This document shows positions 8,955-16,508 of a stretch of DNA of 64,000 nt, piece after piece. The notes below the pieces were generated by a model. It saw only the letters and a list, made by a program, of their open reading frames with translations, was not told the origin of the DNA and made no database searches. The stretch's first letter is position 1. Each line of letters begins with the position of its first letter. The position numbers and the translations under genes were made by a program. The stretch comes from Actimicrobium sp035984655 (lineage in GTDB: Bacteria; Pseudomonadota; Gammaproteobacteria; Burkholderiales; Burkholderiaceae_D): the NCBI RefSeq assembly GCF_035984655.1, contig NZ_JAXCHT010000003.1, positions 1 to 64,000 on the forward strand, written 5' to 3'.

Positions 8955-9005
8955 GGGGTCAGAGTTTTTTTCGCAGCGGGTCATCGCGAAAATTACTCTG
9001 ACCCC
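8955..9005 (+). repeat. REP-like palindrome, unit C
   Basis: Duplicate of unit A, 249 bp downstream, identical except that the T run has seven instead of eight bases. The flanking bases on both sides (CGAGTTAT before, GATGACGG after) are also shared with unit A. Confidence 0.85.
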
Positions 9006-9067
9006 GATGACGGACCATGGAATACGTACGGTTGATCACCGAGCTCAGCACTCCGTAGCCCGCAATC

Positions 9068-9119
9068 GGGGTCAGAGTAATTTTCGCGGAAAGGCGTCGC
9101 GAAAAAAAACTCCGACCCC
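9068..9119 (-). repeat. REP-like palindrome, unit D, inverted
   Basis: Occupies the place of unit B in the second copy but in the opposite orientation: the AATTTTCGCG side comes first and the A-rich side last. The loop differs (GAAAGGCGT), and one arm has a G-to-A-type difference (ACTCCGACCCC). Either the unit inverted or it was replaced by a different family member. Confidence 0.8.
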
Positions 9120-9150
9120 GGTTGCTGCGGAGGTGATGCGCGACTGCCCT

Positions 9151-9196
9151 AAAAGGCGATGCGCGGCCACTCCCAAAACTGCGTCAGGCGCCTTTT
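9151..9196. terminator. Possible bidirectional intrinsic terminator
   Basis: AAAAGGCG at 9151-9158 pairs perfectly with CGCCTTTT at 9189-9196. The inner bases (ATGCGC and GCGTCA) can add pairing with a bulge. The stem ends in T4 on both strands, so it could stop transcription of the gloA cluster on the plus strand and of the lptD-rsmA operon on the minus strand. The loop is long and the T runs short, so this is tentative. Confidence 0.45.
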
Positions 9197-9215
9197 CAGA
9201 CCTGCCCGGTCGGCA

Positions 9216-9995
9216 TCAGTGCGCGGCCGAATACCGATTCGCCAACGCCACAAACAACTCCAGCGAAATGGTCTCCGGTCGTGCCTGCGGATCAATGCCG
9301 ACGTCGATCAGATCGTGTTCGGTGAACATCCCGGCCAGGCAGTTGCGCAGCACTTTACGGCGTTGTGAAAACGCCTTCAGCACCACCGCCTCCAGCGCCA
9401 ATTGATCGCAGGCCAGCGGCGCTTCCAGCGGAATCATCCGCACGATGGCCGACTCGACCCGTGGTGGCGGATCGAAGGCGGTCGGTGGCACGATGAAGCG
9501 CAGGCTCATCGCGTAACGCCATTGCAGCATCACCGACAGCCGGCCGTAGCTCTTGCCGCCGGGCGGGGCGACCATGCGCTCGACGACTTCCTTTTGCAGC
9601 ATGAAGTGCTGGTCCTGCACGATGCTGGTAAAGCTGGTCAGATGAAACAGCAACGGACTGGAAATGTTGTACGGCAGGTTGCCGACCACGCGCAGTTTCT
9701 GCCCTGCGGCCAGTGGCAGCGCGGCGAAGTCGAACTTCAGCGCGTCGCCGGAATGGATCACGAGCTTTTTCGGATTGAAGGTTTTTTCGAGACGTGTGAC
9801 CAGATCGCGATCGAGTTCCACCACGTGCAGCTGGTCCAGTTCATCGAGCAGCAATTGCGTCATCGCACCCAGGCCAGGCCCGATCTCGACCATCGCATCA
9901 GTGCGACGCGGGGCAATGGTCTGGATGATGTCTTGCAGGACTTGCTTGTCGGTTAAAAAATTCTGGCCGAAGCGTTTGCGGGCAATATGTTTCAA
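9216..9995 (-). CDS. rsmA: 16S rRNA (adenine1518-N6/adenine1519-N6)-dimethyltransferase
   Basis: RsmA (KsgA) dimethylates two adjacent adenosines near the 3' end of 16S rRNA during 30S maturation. The 259-residue product starts MKHIARKRFGQNFLTDKQVL, has the SAM-binding loop EIGPGLGAMTQLLL, and the NLPY catalytic motif in VVGNLPYNISSPLLF. Family length. Its ATG overlaps the pdxA stop by 4 bp (ATGA), so it is co-translated at the end of the lptD-surA-pdxA-rsmA operon, a common proteobacterial order. Confidence 0.97.
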   Translation of the reverse strand: MKHIARKRFGQNFLTDKQVLQDIIQTIAPRRTDAMVEIGPGLGAMTQLLLDELDQLHVVELDRDLVTRLEKTFNPKKLVIHSGDALKFDFAALPLAAGQKLRVVGNLPYNISSPLLFHLTSFTSIVQDQHFMLQKEVVERMVAPPGGKSYGRLSVMLQWRYAMSLRFIVPPTAFDPPPRVESAIVRMIPLEAPLACDQLALEAVVLKAFSQRRKVLRNCLAGMFTEHDLIDVGIDPQARPETISLELFVALANRYSAAH

Positions 9996-11035
9996 GCCGA
10001 TTCCACCGATTCTGCGACCATCTGCGCCGCCATCCGGATCGCTTCCACCATGCTGCCGTAGTCGGCGTGACCGACGCCCTGCGCAGCCAGATCGAGCGCG
10101 GTACCGTGGTCGACCGAAGTACGAATCAGCGGCAGTCCGAGCGTGATGTTGATGCCATGTCCGAAGCTGGCAAATTTCAGCACCGGCAAGCCCTGGTCGT
10201 GATACATCGCCAGCACGCAGTCGGCGTTCTTCAGATATTTTGGCTGGAACAGCGTATCGGCCGGGTACGGTCCGGCCACGCTGATGCCGCGCGCGCGGGC
10301 GGCCTGCAAGGCAGGAATCATGACGTCGATTTCTTCATGGCCGAGATAGCCGCCTTCACCGGCATGCGGATTCAGGCCGGCCACCAGGATGCGTGGCTTG
10401 GCCAGCCCGAAGCGGGTGCGCAAATCATGATCGAGAATGTCCAGCGTGCGGCTCAGGCTGTCGAACGTGATCGCGGCGGGGACATCCTTGAGCGCCAGAT
10501 GAATCGTCGCCAGCGCGACCCGCAACGGCGTTTCGCCGGCGGCGGCAAGCATCATCACGACATGTGGCGTGGCGGTTTTTTCGGCCAGGTATTCGGTGTG
10601 GCCGGTGAACGGCACGCCGGCGTCGTTGATGGTGCTCTTTTGCAGCGGTGCGGTCGCCATCGCCTCAAACCAGCCGGCGCGCGTGCCTTCGATCGCCATG
10701 TCCAGGCTGGCCAGTACGCTGCGACCGTTGCGGGCGTCGAGCGTGCCCGGCACGACATGCTCGGCCAGCGGACAGTCCAGCACCACCAGCCGTGACGACG
10801 GCCAATCCGGCAGTCCGTCGTTGCGCAGGGCCTGCACCGAGACTCCTGCCAGCGCAATGGCCGGGTCGATCTGGTCGGCCACCATCGCCAGGAACGCGGC
10901 GTCGCCAATCAGCACGCAGTTGATTTCATCGCGCAGCGCCCACGCCGCGCGCAGGGCGATTTCCGGACCGATGCCGGCCGGCTCGCCGCAGGTGACCGCA
11001 ATGGTCGGACGCACTCTGGCTGGCACTGCCGTCAT
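9992..11035 (-). CDS. pdxA: 4-hydroxythreonine-4-phosphate dehydrogenase
   Basis: PdxA oxidises 4-phosphohydroxy-L-threonine in the DXP-dependent pathway to pyridoxal phosphate. The 347-residue product carries the PdxA signatures IAVTCGEPAGIGPEIAL near the start, PFTGHTEYLAEKT (metal-ligand His) and LAMYHDQGLPVLK. The ATG at 11035 was chosen over a longer frame from 11092: it gives family length, and its first base overlaps the surA stop (TAATG), a typical coupled junction. Confidence 0.95.
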   Translation of the reverse strand: MTAVPARVRPTIAVTCGEPAGIGPEIALRAAWALRDEINCVLIGDAAFLAMVADQIDPAIALAGVSVQALRNDGLPDWPSSRLVVLDCPLAEHVVPGTLDARNGRSVLASLDMAIEGTRAGWFEAMATAPLQKSTINDAGVPFTGHTEYLAEKTATPHVVMMLAAAGETPLRVALATIHLALKDVPAAITFDSLSRTLDILDHDLRTRFGLAKPRILVAGLNPHAGEGGYLGHEEIDVMIPALQAARARGISVAGPYPADTLFQPKYLKNADCVLAMYHDQGLPVLKFASFGHGINITLGLPLIRTSVDHGTALDLAAQGVGHADYGSMVEAIRMAAQMVAESVESA

Positions 11036-12399
11036 TATTTGTCTTCCAGCCGGTATTCGACGTAGGCGCGATCGCGCACCTGACGCACCCAATCCTGGGT
11101 GGCTTCTTCGAGCTTGCGCTCGCGGATGGTCTGTCGGGCCAGCAGGCGTTGACGCTCCTGCGAGACATCCTGGTTCTTGCGCTCGATCACTTCAATCAAG
11201 TGATAGCCAAACGGCGACTCGATCGGGGCGCTGACTTCGCCGGGTTTGAGCAGATTCATGGCGCGCTCGAATTCCGGCACCGTATCACCGGGATAGATCC
11301 AGCCCAGATCGCCGCCCTTGGACGCCGACAGGTCGTTCGAATACAGCTTGGCAAGTTCTTCGAAGGTGGCCGCCTTGTTGTCGAGACGCGCCTTCAAATC
11401 GGTCAGCTTGCGCAAGGCTTCGGCCGAGGTGACGATGGTGTTGACCTTGATCAGGATATGGCGCGCATGTGTCTGTTGCACGGCTGGCGGGGCAGTGCCG
11501 GCGCCGCCCTTGACGACGCTTTGGGTGCGCTTGCCAACCACTTTGAGAATATGAAAACCGTTGGCGCTCTTGATCAGCGGCGACAGGTCGCCCTGGTTCA
11601 GGTTGGCCACCGCATCGACAAAAATCTGCGGCAGGCGGTCGGTGGTGCGCCAGCCCAATTCGCCGCCCTTCAATGCATCGATCGAATCGGAATACGAGGC
11701 GGCCAATTTGCCGAAGTCGGCGCCACCGGCAAGCTGACGGGCGATGTCTTCGGCGCGGGCGCGGCGCAAGGCAATTTGTTCCGGCGAGGCGTTTTCGGGA
11801 ATGCGCACCAGGATCTGGGCCAGATTGAACTCGGGCTGGACCTGCGGTGCGTTCTTCTCGGCTTCGATGAAATTGTCGACTTCGGATTCGGTGATCTGCA
11901 GCTTGTTGTCGACCTCGCGCTCACGGATGCGCTGCATTGCCATTTCGTCCCGAATCTCTTCGCGGAAACGCGCGAACGGGATGCCGTCGCGCTCCAGCTG
12001 ATTGCGGAAATCCTGCATCGACAGCTTGTTCTGTTCGGCCATCCGTCCCATCGCCCGATCCAGCAGCACGTCGTCAATGCGGATACCGCTTTCACTGGCG
12101 AGCTGGAGCTGGGCGCGGTCGACGATCATGCGTTCGAGCAGTTGCTTCTCCAGCAGCGCGCGCTGCGGCACGGGGGTGCGCTGCTGCGTCATGCGGCTTT
12201 CAACCATGCGCACGCGCTCGTTGAGTTCCTGGCGTGTAATCACATCGGTGTTGACCACCGCGACGATGGAATCGATGACTTGTGGCGCTGCTTTTTGGGG
12301 CGCAGCAGCGCTGACCTGGGCGGCAACTGGTTGCGCGCCGAAGAGCGTCAGAAGGATGGCAGCGATAGGCAAGGCACGGACAGAAAAATAATGGCGCAT
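11035..12399 (-). CDS. surA: Periplasmic chaperone / peptidyl-prolyl isomerase SurA
   Basis: SurA escorts unfolded outer-membrane proteins, including LptD, through the periplasm. The 454-residue product has a signal peptide (MRHYFSVRALPIAAILLTLF, cleavage after VAA), an N-terminal chaperone domain (about 40-170), two parvulin domains (about 175-290 and 305-410; HARHILIKVN marks the second) and a C-terminal helix. An alternative ATG at 12435 overlaps the lptD stop (ATGA) and would lengthen the signal peptide by 12 residues; coupling makes that start plausible as well. It follows lptD, its best-known client. Confidence 0.94.
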   Translation of the reverse strand: MRHYFSVRALPIAAILLTLFGAQPVAAQVSAAAPQKAAPQVIDSIVAVVNTDVITRQELNERVRMVESRMTQQRTPVPQRALLEKQLLERMIVDRAQLQLASESGIRIDDVLLDRAMGRMAEQNKLSMQDFRNQLERDGIPFARFREEIRDEMAMQRIREREVDNKLQITESEVDNFIEAEKNAPQVQPEFNLAQILVRIPENASPEQIALRRARAEDIARQLAGGADFGKLAASYSDSIDALKGGELGWRTTDRLPQIFVDAVANLNQGDLSPLIKSANGFHILKVVGKRTQSVVKGGAGTAPPAVQQTHARHILIKVNTIVTSAEALRKLTDLKARLDNKAATFEELAKLYSNDLSASKGGDLGWIYPGDTVPEFERAMNLLKPGEVSAPIESPFGYHLIEVIERKNQDVSQERQRLLARQTIRERKLEEATQDWVRQVRDRAYVEYRLEDK

Positions 12400-12431
12400 G
12401 GTGTGTTCCGAAGTCCTGGAAAATGTCGTGA

Positions 12432-14663
12432 TCATGGTCGTGTATTGGTCTGATTGATGTTTTGGTAACCCGGTACGCTGGAGCGCAACGCGGCCAACGG
12501 GTTGGACCCCAGCTTGGACAGACCGTTTAATTCGAGCTGGAAGAACAGGGAGGTAGTGGCCTGCAGGGTCGCGGTTGGAATGCGCTGCGCGACAATCCGG
12601 AAAATCCAGCAGTCGGCTTTGTATTCCATCCCGAGCAGGCCTTCGGCAATCTTTCTGGTCTTGATCGAATAGTTGATCCGACCGACACCATACCAGCGTT
12701 GTGCAAATGGCCATTGCGTCGAGACATCCACCGACTTTTCCAGATCGTTGGCCAGATCCTGCCGGTATTGGAGGTTGAGCACCTTCATCGGCCCCGGCTG
12801 GTAGCGCACCCCGTAGTTGGCACGATCGAGCTGGTGCTGGCTCTGGCTGTACTGCATGTTGGTTTCAGCATAGAACGACTGGCTCAGCATGCCGCTGGCC
12901 GAGAGCAGCAAATCCGACCGGCTGTCGGTGATCGCCGTGCCCAGCGTGACTTGTGGCTGGGCAAAATAATAGCGTTGACCGATGGCCACCCGCGCCCGCT
13001 CGATGCCGGACGGCTCGATGAAGCGCGAGGTCACCGCTGCCGTGATCTGGTTGGCGTCGCTGATGCGGTCATTGCCGACGAACCGGTTCTCGCTGAACAG
13101 TTGGGCGAAACTCAGATCGGCCACACCGCTGTCGAAATTGGGCAGCGCCGATTGATCGCGATACGGCGTGTACACGTAGAACAGGCGCGGCTCCAGCGTC
13201 TGTGTCATTGCCTTGCCAAAGAATTTGGCATCCCGCTCGAACACCATGCCGCCATCCAGCGACGCCGTCGGCAGCGCGCGCGACGGCGTGTTGTTGTCGC
13301 CCGGATTGGCCACCGTGTCGAGGTTGTAACGCGTTGCGTGGAACGACAGCTTCGGCGTGAAGAAGTAGCCCTGCGCAATGATCGGATAGGAAATTTTCGG
13401 GTTGACATACACGCGGTCGCCGCGCTGCAGGGTCGGATGCCAGAACCGCGTCAGCTCGGAGTCCAGCGCCAGATCGAAACCGGCGACATCGGGACGGGCG
13501 GCCGTGAAGTTCAACTGCGGCAACCGGTCATAGGGCCGCGCGATCGGTGTGATCGGGTCCTGCAGCACCTGGTAATTGGTGGTGCGCGCGATGGCCGTCC
13601 AGTACGCCGTGCTGTAAGTCAGGTTCAGGTCGCGCAGCAGCAGGGGTTGCGACGCGCCGGTCATGGTATTGGCGAAGTCGGTGCGGTAGTTGTCGTCCGA
13701 GGCGGCGTTGATGTTCCAGTTCAGCGTCAAGCCTGGCGTGAGTGTCTGCGTATGGATCGACGACACCGCCCAGCGGTCGGCATGGGCTTCACGGTCACTG
13801 GGCAACGCTTCGATGCGGGTCTCGCCGGCATACGACGGATCGAGATAGCGCGCGCTGGCGCCGAGCTGCAGGCCGCGCTGCGCGATGATCTTCGGATACA
13901 CCGTCAGATCCCGGTTGGGCGCGATATTGAAATAGTACGGCACCGTGATTTCAAGGCCGCCCTTGCTGGTGGCGCCGACCGTGGGCGGCAGCACGCCGGA
14001 CTTGCGCGCATCCGACAGCGGGAACGACATTTGCGGCGAACCCAGGATCGGTACGCCCTTGAAGTACACCACGGTATTGCGCGCCATGCCGACGTCGCGC
14101 GAGGTATCCAGCGCGAGCCGGCTGGAACGCAAGTACCAGTCCGGGTCCGGACCTTCGCACGTACTGTAGGTGCCATCGACGACCGTGGCGCGATCCTCGG
14201 CTTCGAAGTTGATGCGGTCAGCGTGCCCCTGGCCGTTATTGCGCAGCAGTTTGTAGGTCGGATGCGTGACGAAACCTTCGCCGGCATCGACATTGAGCTT
14301 GAGCTGGTCACCGGTGTAGACATCGCCGCTGCGCGTCATGCGGACGTTGCCGTCGGCATCGACCTCGTCTTCGACGATGTGATACTTGGCGTGATCGGCC
14401 GTGATCGTGGTGTTGCCGCGCACGATTTCGACCTTGGTATCAAGCTGCAACTCGCGATCGGGCCGGCCCGTCATCTGCTCGGCGCTGATCTCGGCCGGCG
14501 CGTCGCGATCCGTAGGCTGCGCGGCCTTGGGCGGAGCAATGGGCGGCGCCACGGGAAGCACGGCCTGCGCCAGTACGTAATTCGGCAACGAGGCGGCCGC
14601 CACGACAGTGGTGAGGATGCGAAGCAGGCGCTGCGGGGTGGACGGAACAGGAAACCGGGTCAT
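12432..14663 (-). CDS. lptD: LPS-assembly outer-membrane protein LptD
   Basis: LptD is the beta-barrel that inserts LPS into the outer leaflet together with LptE. The 743-residue product has a signal peptide (MTRFPVPSTPQRLLRILTTV, ending near VLAQ), an OstA/jellyroll domain at about 80-220 (ADHAKYHIVEDEVDADGNVR) and a C-terminal barrel. A Cys occurs in YSTCEGPDPDWYLRS, a conserved family segment, and another in YKADCWIF. The ATG at 14663 was preferred to a longer frame from 14732, whose extra 23 residues precede the signal peptide. First gene of lptD-surA-pdxA-rsmA. Confidence 0.95.
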   Translation of the reverse strand: MTRFPVPSTPQRLLRILTTVVAAASLPNYVLAQAVLPVAPPIAPPKAAQPTDRDAPAEISAEQMTGRPDRELQLDTKVEIVRGNTTITADHAKYHIVEDEVDADGNVRMTRSGDVYTGDQLKLNVDAGEGFVTHPTYKLLRNNGQGHADRINFEAEDRATVVDGTYSTCEGPDPDWYLRSSRLALDTSRDVGMARNTVVYFKGVPILGSPQMSFPLSDARKSGVLPPTVGATSKGGLEITVPYYFNIAPNRDLTVYPKIIAQRGLQLGASARYLDPSYAGETRIEALPSDREAHADRWAVSSIHTQTLTPGLTLNWNINAASDDNYRTDFANTMTGASQPLLLRDLNLTYSTAYWTAIARTTNYQVLQDPITPIARPYDRLPQLNFTAARPDVAGFDLALDSELTRFWHPTLQRGDRVYVNPKISYPIIAQGYFFTPKLSFHATRYNLDTVANPGDNNTPSRALPTASLDGGMVFERDAKFFGKAMTQTLEPRLFYVYTPYRDQSALPNFDSGVADLSFAQLFSENRFVGNDRISDANQITAAVTSRFIEPSGIERARVAIGQRYYFAQPQVTLGTAITDSRSDLLLSASGMLSQSFYAETNMQYSQSQHQLDRANYGVRYQPGPMKVLNLQYRQDLANDLEKSVDVSTQWPFAQRWYGVGRINYSIKTRKIAEGLLGMEYKADCWIFRIVAQRIPTATLQATTSLFFQLELNGLSKLGSNPLAALRSSVPGYQNINQTNTRP

Positions 14664-14715
14664 GAAATGGGGGCTGAGACCACCGTTGCAGGCGATTTTT
14701 TGATTTGAATACCTT

Positions 14716-14721
14716 ATTATA
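14716..14721 (-). promoter_or_regulatory. Candidate -10 element for lptD operon
   Basis: A perfect TATAAT on the minus strand lies about 52 bp before the lptD ATG, in the 100-bp divergent gap with amgK. No good -35 hexamer sits at 16-18 bp, so the element would depend on an activator or alternative contacts, or is a chance match. Confidence 0.35.
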
Positions 14722-14763
14722 GGGGACTTCAATCACCCTGAACCGGATTCCCCGGCCCGCTGC

Positions 14764-15789
14764 ATGTCTTTGCATTCCACACCTGATTTACGCCTGCATG
14801 ATTTGACCGCCTGGCTGACCACATTGCCCGGCACACCAGTCGATCCGCTTACCTTGCGCGCGGCCTCGGCCGACGCCAGTTTCCGCCGCTACTTTCGGGT
14901 CGACACCCATGACGGCGGTAGCGCCATCGTGATGGATGCGCCGCCGCCGCAGGAAGATGTGCGGCCCTTCGTCGCGATCGCCGCGCTGTTTGGCGCGACC
15001 GGCGTGTCGGTGCCGCTGGTGCTGGCGCAGGATGCCGAGCGCGGCTTCCTGCTGCTGTCCGACCTCGGCGCGACCACCTATTTGCAGCAACTCACCGCGG
15101 CCACCGCCAACCCGCTGTATCTCGACGCCATCGATGCGCTCATCCGCATCCAGGCGCACAGCCAGCCGGACGTGCTGCCCGAATACGACCGCGCCACGCT
15201 GCAGCGCGAGCTGATGCTATTTCCCGACTGGTATATCAACAAGCACCTCGGCGTCACTTTGACCGGGCAGCAGCAGGCCGAACTCGACGGCGTGTTCACA
15301 GCGCTGCTGGCAAACAATCTGGCGCAGCCGCAAGTCTATGTGCACCGCGACTATCACAGCCGCAACCTGATGGTGCTCGACAGCGGCAATCCCGGCATCC
15401 TCGATTTCCAGGATGCGCTGTACGGACCGATCACCTATGACCTGGTGTCCCTGCTGCGCGACGCCTACATCGAATGGGATGAAGAAACCGTTCTCGACTG
15501 GGCCATACGCTATTGGGAACGCGCCAAGCGCGCCGGCTTGCCGGTCAATCATGATATCGATGCGTTCTATCGCGACTTTGAATTCATGGGCCTGCAGCGC
15601 CACCTGAAGGTCCTCGGCATCTTTGCCCGCCTGTATCACCGGGATGGCAAGGACGCCTACCTGAAAGACTTGCCGCTGGTGCTGCACTACGTGCGCAAGA
15701 CCGCCGGGCGCTACAAGGTGCTGTCCCCGCTGATCCGCCTGCTCGACGCGTTCGAAGACAAAGCGCCGTCGGTCGGCTACACCTTCTGA
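14764..15789 (+). CDS. amgK: N-acetylmuramate/N-acetylglucosamine kinase AmgK
   Basis: Anomeric sugar kinase that phosphorylates recycled MurNAc at C1 in the MurU bypass of peptidoglycan recycling. The 341-residue product has the aminoglycoside phosphotransferase fold: VHRDYHSRN at residues 193-201 gives catalytic Asp196, followed by ILDFQDALYGPITYDLVSLL with the metal-binding Asp. The N-terminal ASADASFRRYFRV is typical of AmgK rather than of true aminoglycoside kinases. The pairing with murU (1-bp TGATG overlap) supports the assignment. Not expected to be an antibiotic-resistance kinase. Confidence 0.92.
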   Translation: MSLHSTPDLRLHDLTAWLTTLPGTPVDPLTLRAASADASFRRYFRVDTHDGGSAIVMDAPPPQEDVRPFVAIAALFGATGVSVPLVLAQDAERGFLLLSDLGATTYLQQLTAATANPLYLDAIDALIRIQAHSQPDVLPEYDRATLQRELMLFPDWYINKHLGVTLTGQQQAELDGVFTALLANNLAQPQVYVHRDYHSRNLMVLDSGNPGILDFQDALYGPITYDLVSLLRDAYIEWDEETVLDWAIRYWERAKRAGLPVNHDIDAFYRDFEFMGLQRHLKVLGIFARLYHRDGKDAYLKDLPLVLHYVRKTAGRYKVLSPLIRLLDAFEDKAPSVGYTF

Positions 15790-16508
15790 TGAAAGCCATG
15801 ATCGTTGCCGCAGGTCGCGGCGAACGGATGCGTCCGCTGACCGACACCTGCCCGAAACCGCTGCTCAAGGTGCGCGGCCGCCCGCTGATCGTCTGGCATA
15901 TCCTGAGCCTGGTACGCGCCGGCATTACCGAGATCGTCATCAATCACGCCCATCTGGGCACGATGATCGAGGATGCGCTCGGCGATGGCAGCCGCTACGG
16001 CGCGACCCTGCAGTATTCCGCCGAAGGCACGGCGCTGGAAACCGCTGGCGGGATTGCGCTGGCACGCCCGCTGCTCGGCCCGCATCCGTTCGTCGTGGTC
16101 AACGGCGACATCTATTGCCCGCACTTCAATTTCGAGCAGGTCAAATCCGCGCTGGTGGATGCCGACATGTGGGGCAACCCGTATGCGCCGGATCAGCGCG
16201 ACATCGCCTGGTTGTATCTGGTGAAAAACCCGCCGCACGTGCCGCAGGGTGACTTCGGCCTGACCACCTTTGCGGTCAACAATGACGGCCAACCGCGCTT
16301 TACTTTCTCGGGAATTGGCGTGTATCGACCCGAGATGTTCGATGCTATTATTCCCGGCACCGCCGCACGCCTGACGCCGATCCTGCGTGATTACGCCGCG
16401 CGCGGCCAGGTCGGCGGCGAAGTGTATCGCGGCGACTGGACCGATGTCGGCACCCCCGAACGCCTCGCGCAACTGAACCTGCCCTTCTCTGAAAGGCCAC
16501 GCCCATGA
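15789..16508 (+). CDS. murU: N-acetylmuramate alpha-1-phosphate uridylyltransferase MurU
   Basis: MurU converts MurNAc-1-phosphate and UTP to UDP-MurNAc, so that recycled MurNAc re-enters wall synthesis without de novo MurA/MurB. The 239-residue protein is a short nucleotidyltransferase: MKAMIVAAGRGERMRPLTD holds the GxGxRxxPLT nucleotide-binding signature, with PKPLLKVRGRPLI and VVNGDIYC (metal-binding Asp) after it. The ATG overlaps the amgK stop and the stop overlaps the pepP ATG, so the three are coupled. Confidence 0.92.
   Translation: MKAMIVAAGRGERMRPLTDTCPKPLLKVRGRPLIVWHILSLVRAGITEIVINHAHLGTMIEDALGDGSRYGATLQYSAEGTALETAGGIALARPLLGPHPFVVVNGDIYCPHFNFEQVKSALVDADMWGNPYAPDQRDIAWLYLVKNPPHVPQGDFGLTTFAVNNDGQPRFTFSGIGVYRPEMFDAIIPGTAARLTPILRDYAARGQVGGEVYRGDWTDVGTPERLAQLNLPFSERPRP

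Larger units (their letters stand above)
8589..9146. repeat. Composite repeat region: 249-bp tandem duplication plus degenerate third copy
   Basis: No gene is supported between gloA and rsmA. Two near-identical blocks, about 8692-8896 and 8941-9145, are offset by 248-249 bp. Each carries the order CAAGCCGAGTTAT, palindrome, GATGACGGACCATGG and following spacer, palindrome, GGTTGCTGC. An older diverged copy of the roughly 60-bp spacer lies at 8589-8646 and of the next 54 bp at 8647-8700, without the palindrome and about 26 bp present between them in the later copies. The layout suggests insertion of palindromes into an existing sequence, then duplication. Confidence 0.85.

Noticed and set aside
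8745..8984. Minus-strand frame of 79 codons over the palindromes
   Set aside because: It is made of the repeats read twice (VIFAMTRCEK), a known artefact of this palindrome family, not a gene.
8706..9119. CRISPR-like array
   Set aside because: Repeats are 51-52 bp palindromes with irregular spacing, mixed orientation and duplicated spacers; no cas genes are near.
8887..9405. Plus-strand frame of 172 codons running from the repeats into rsmA
   Set aside because: It lies mostly in repeats and antisense to rsmA, with no protein-like features.
12699..14708. Plus-strand frame of 669 codons opposite lptD
   Set aside because: Shadow of lptD; Arg-rich and no motifs.
14764..15789. Aminoglycoside resistance phosphotransferase
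   Set aside because: The fold matches, but the AmgK-specific N-terminus and coupling to murU indicate a cell-wall sugar kinase.
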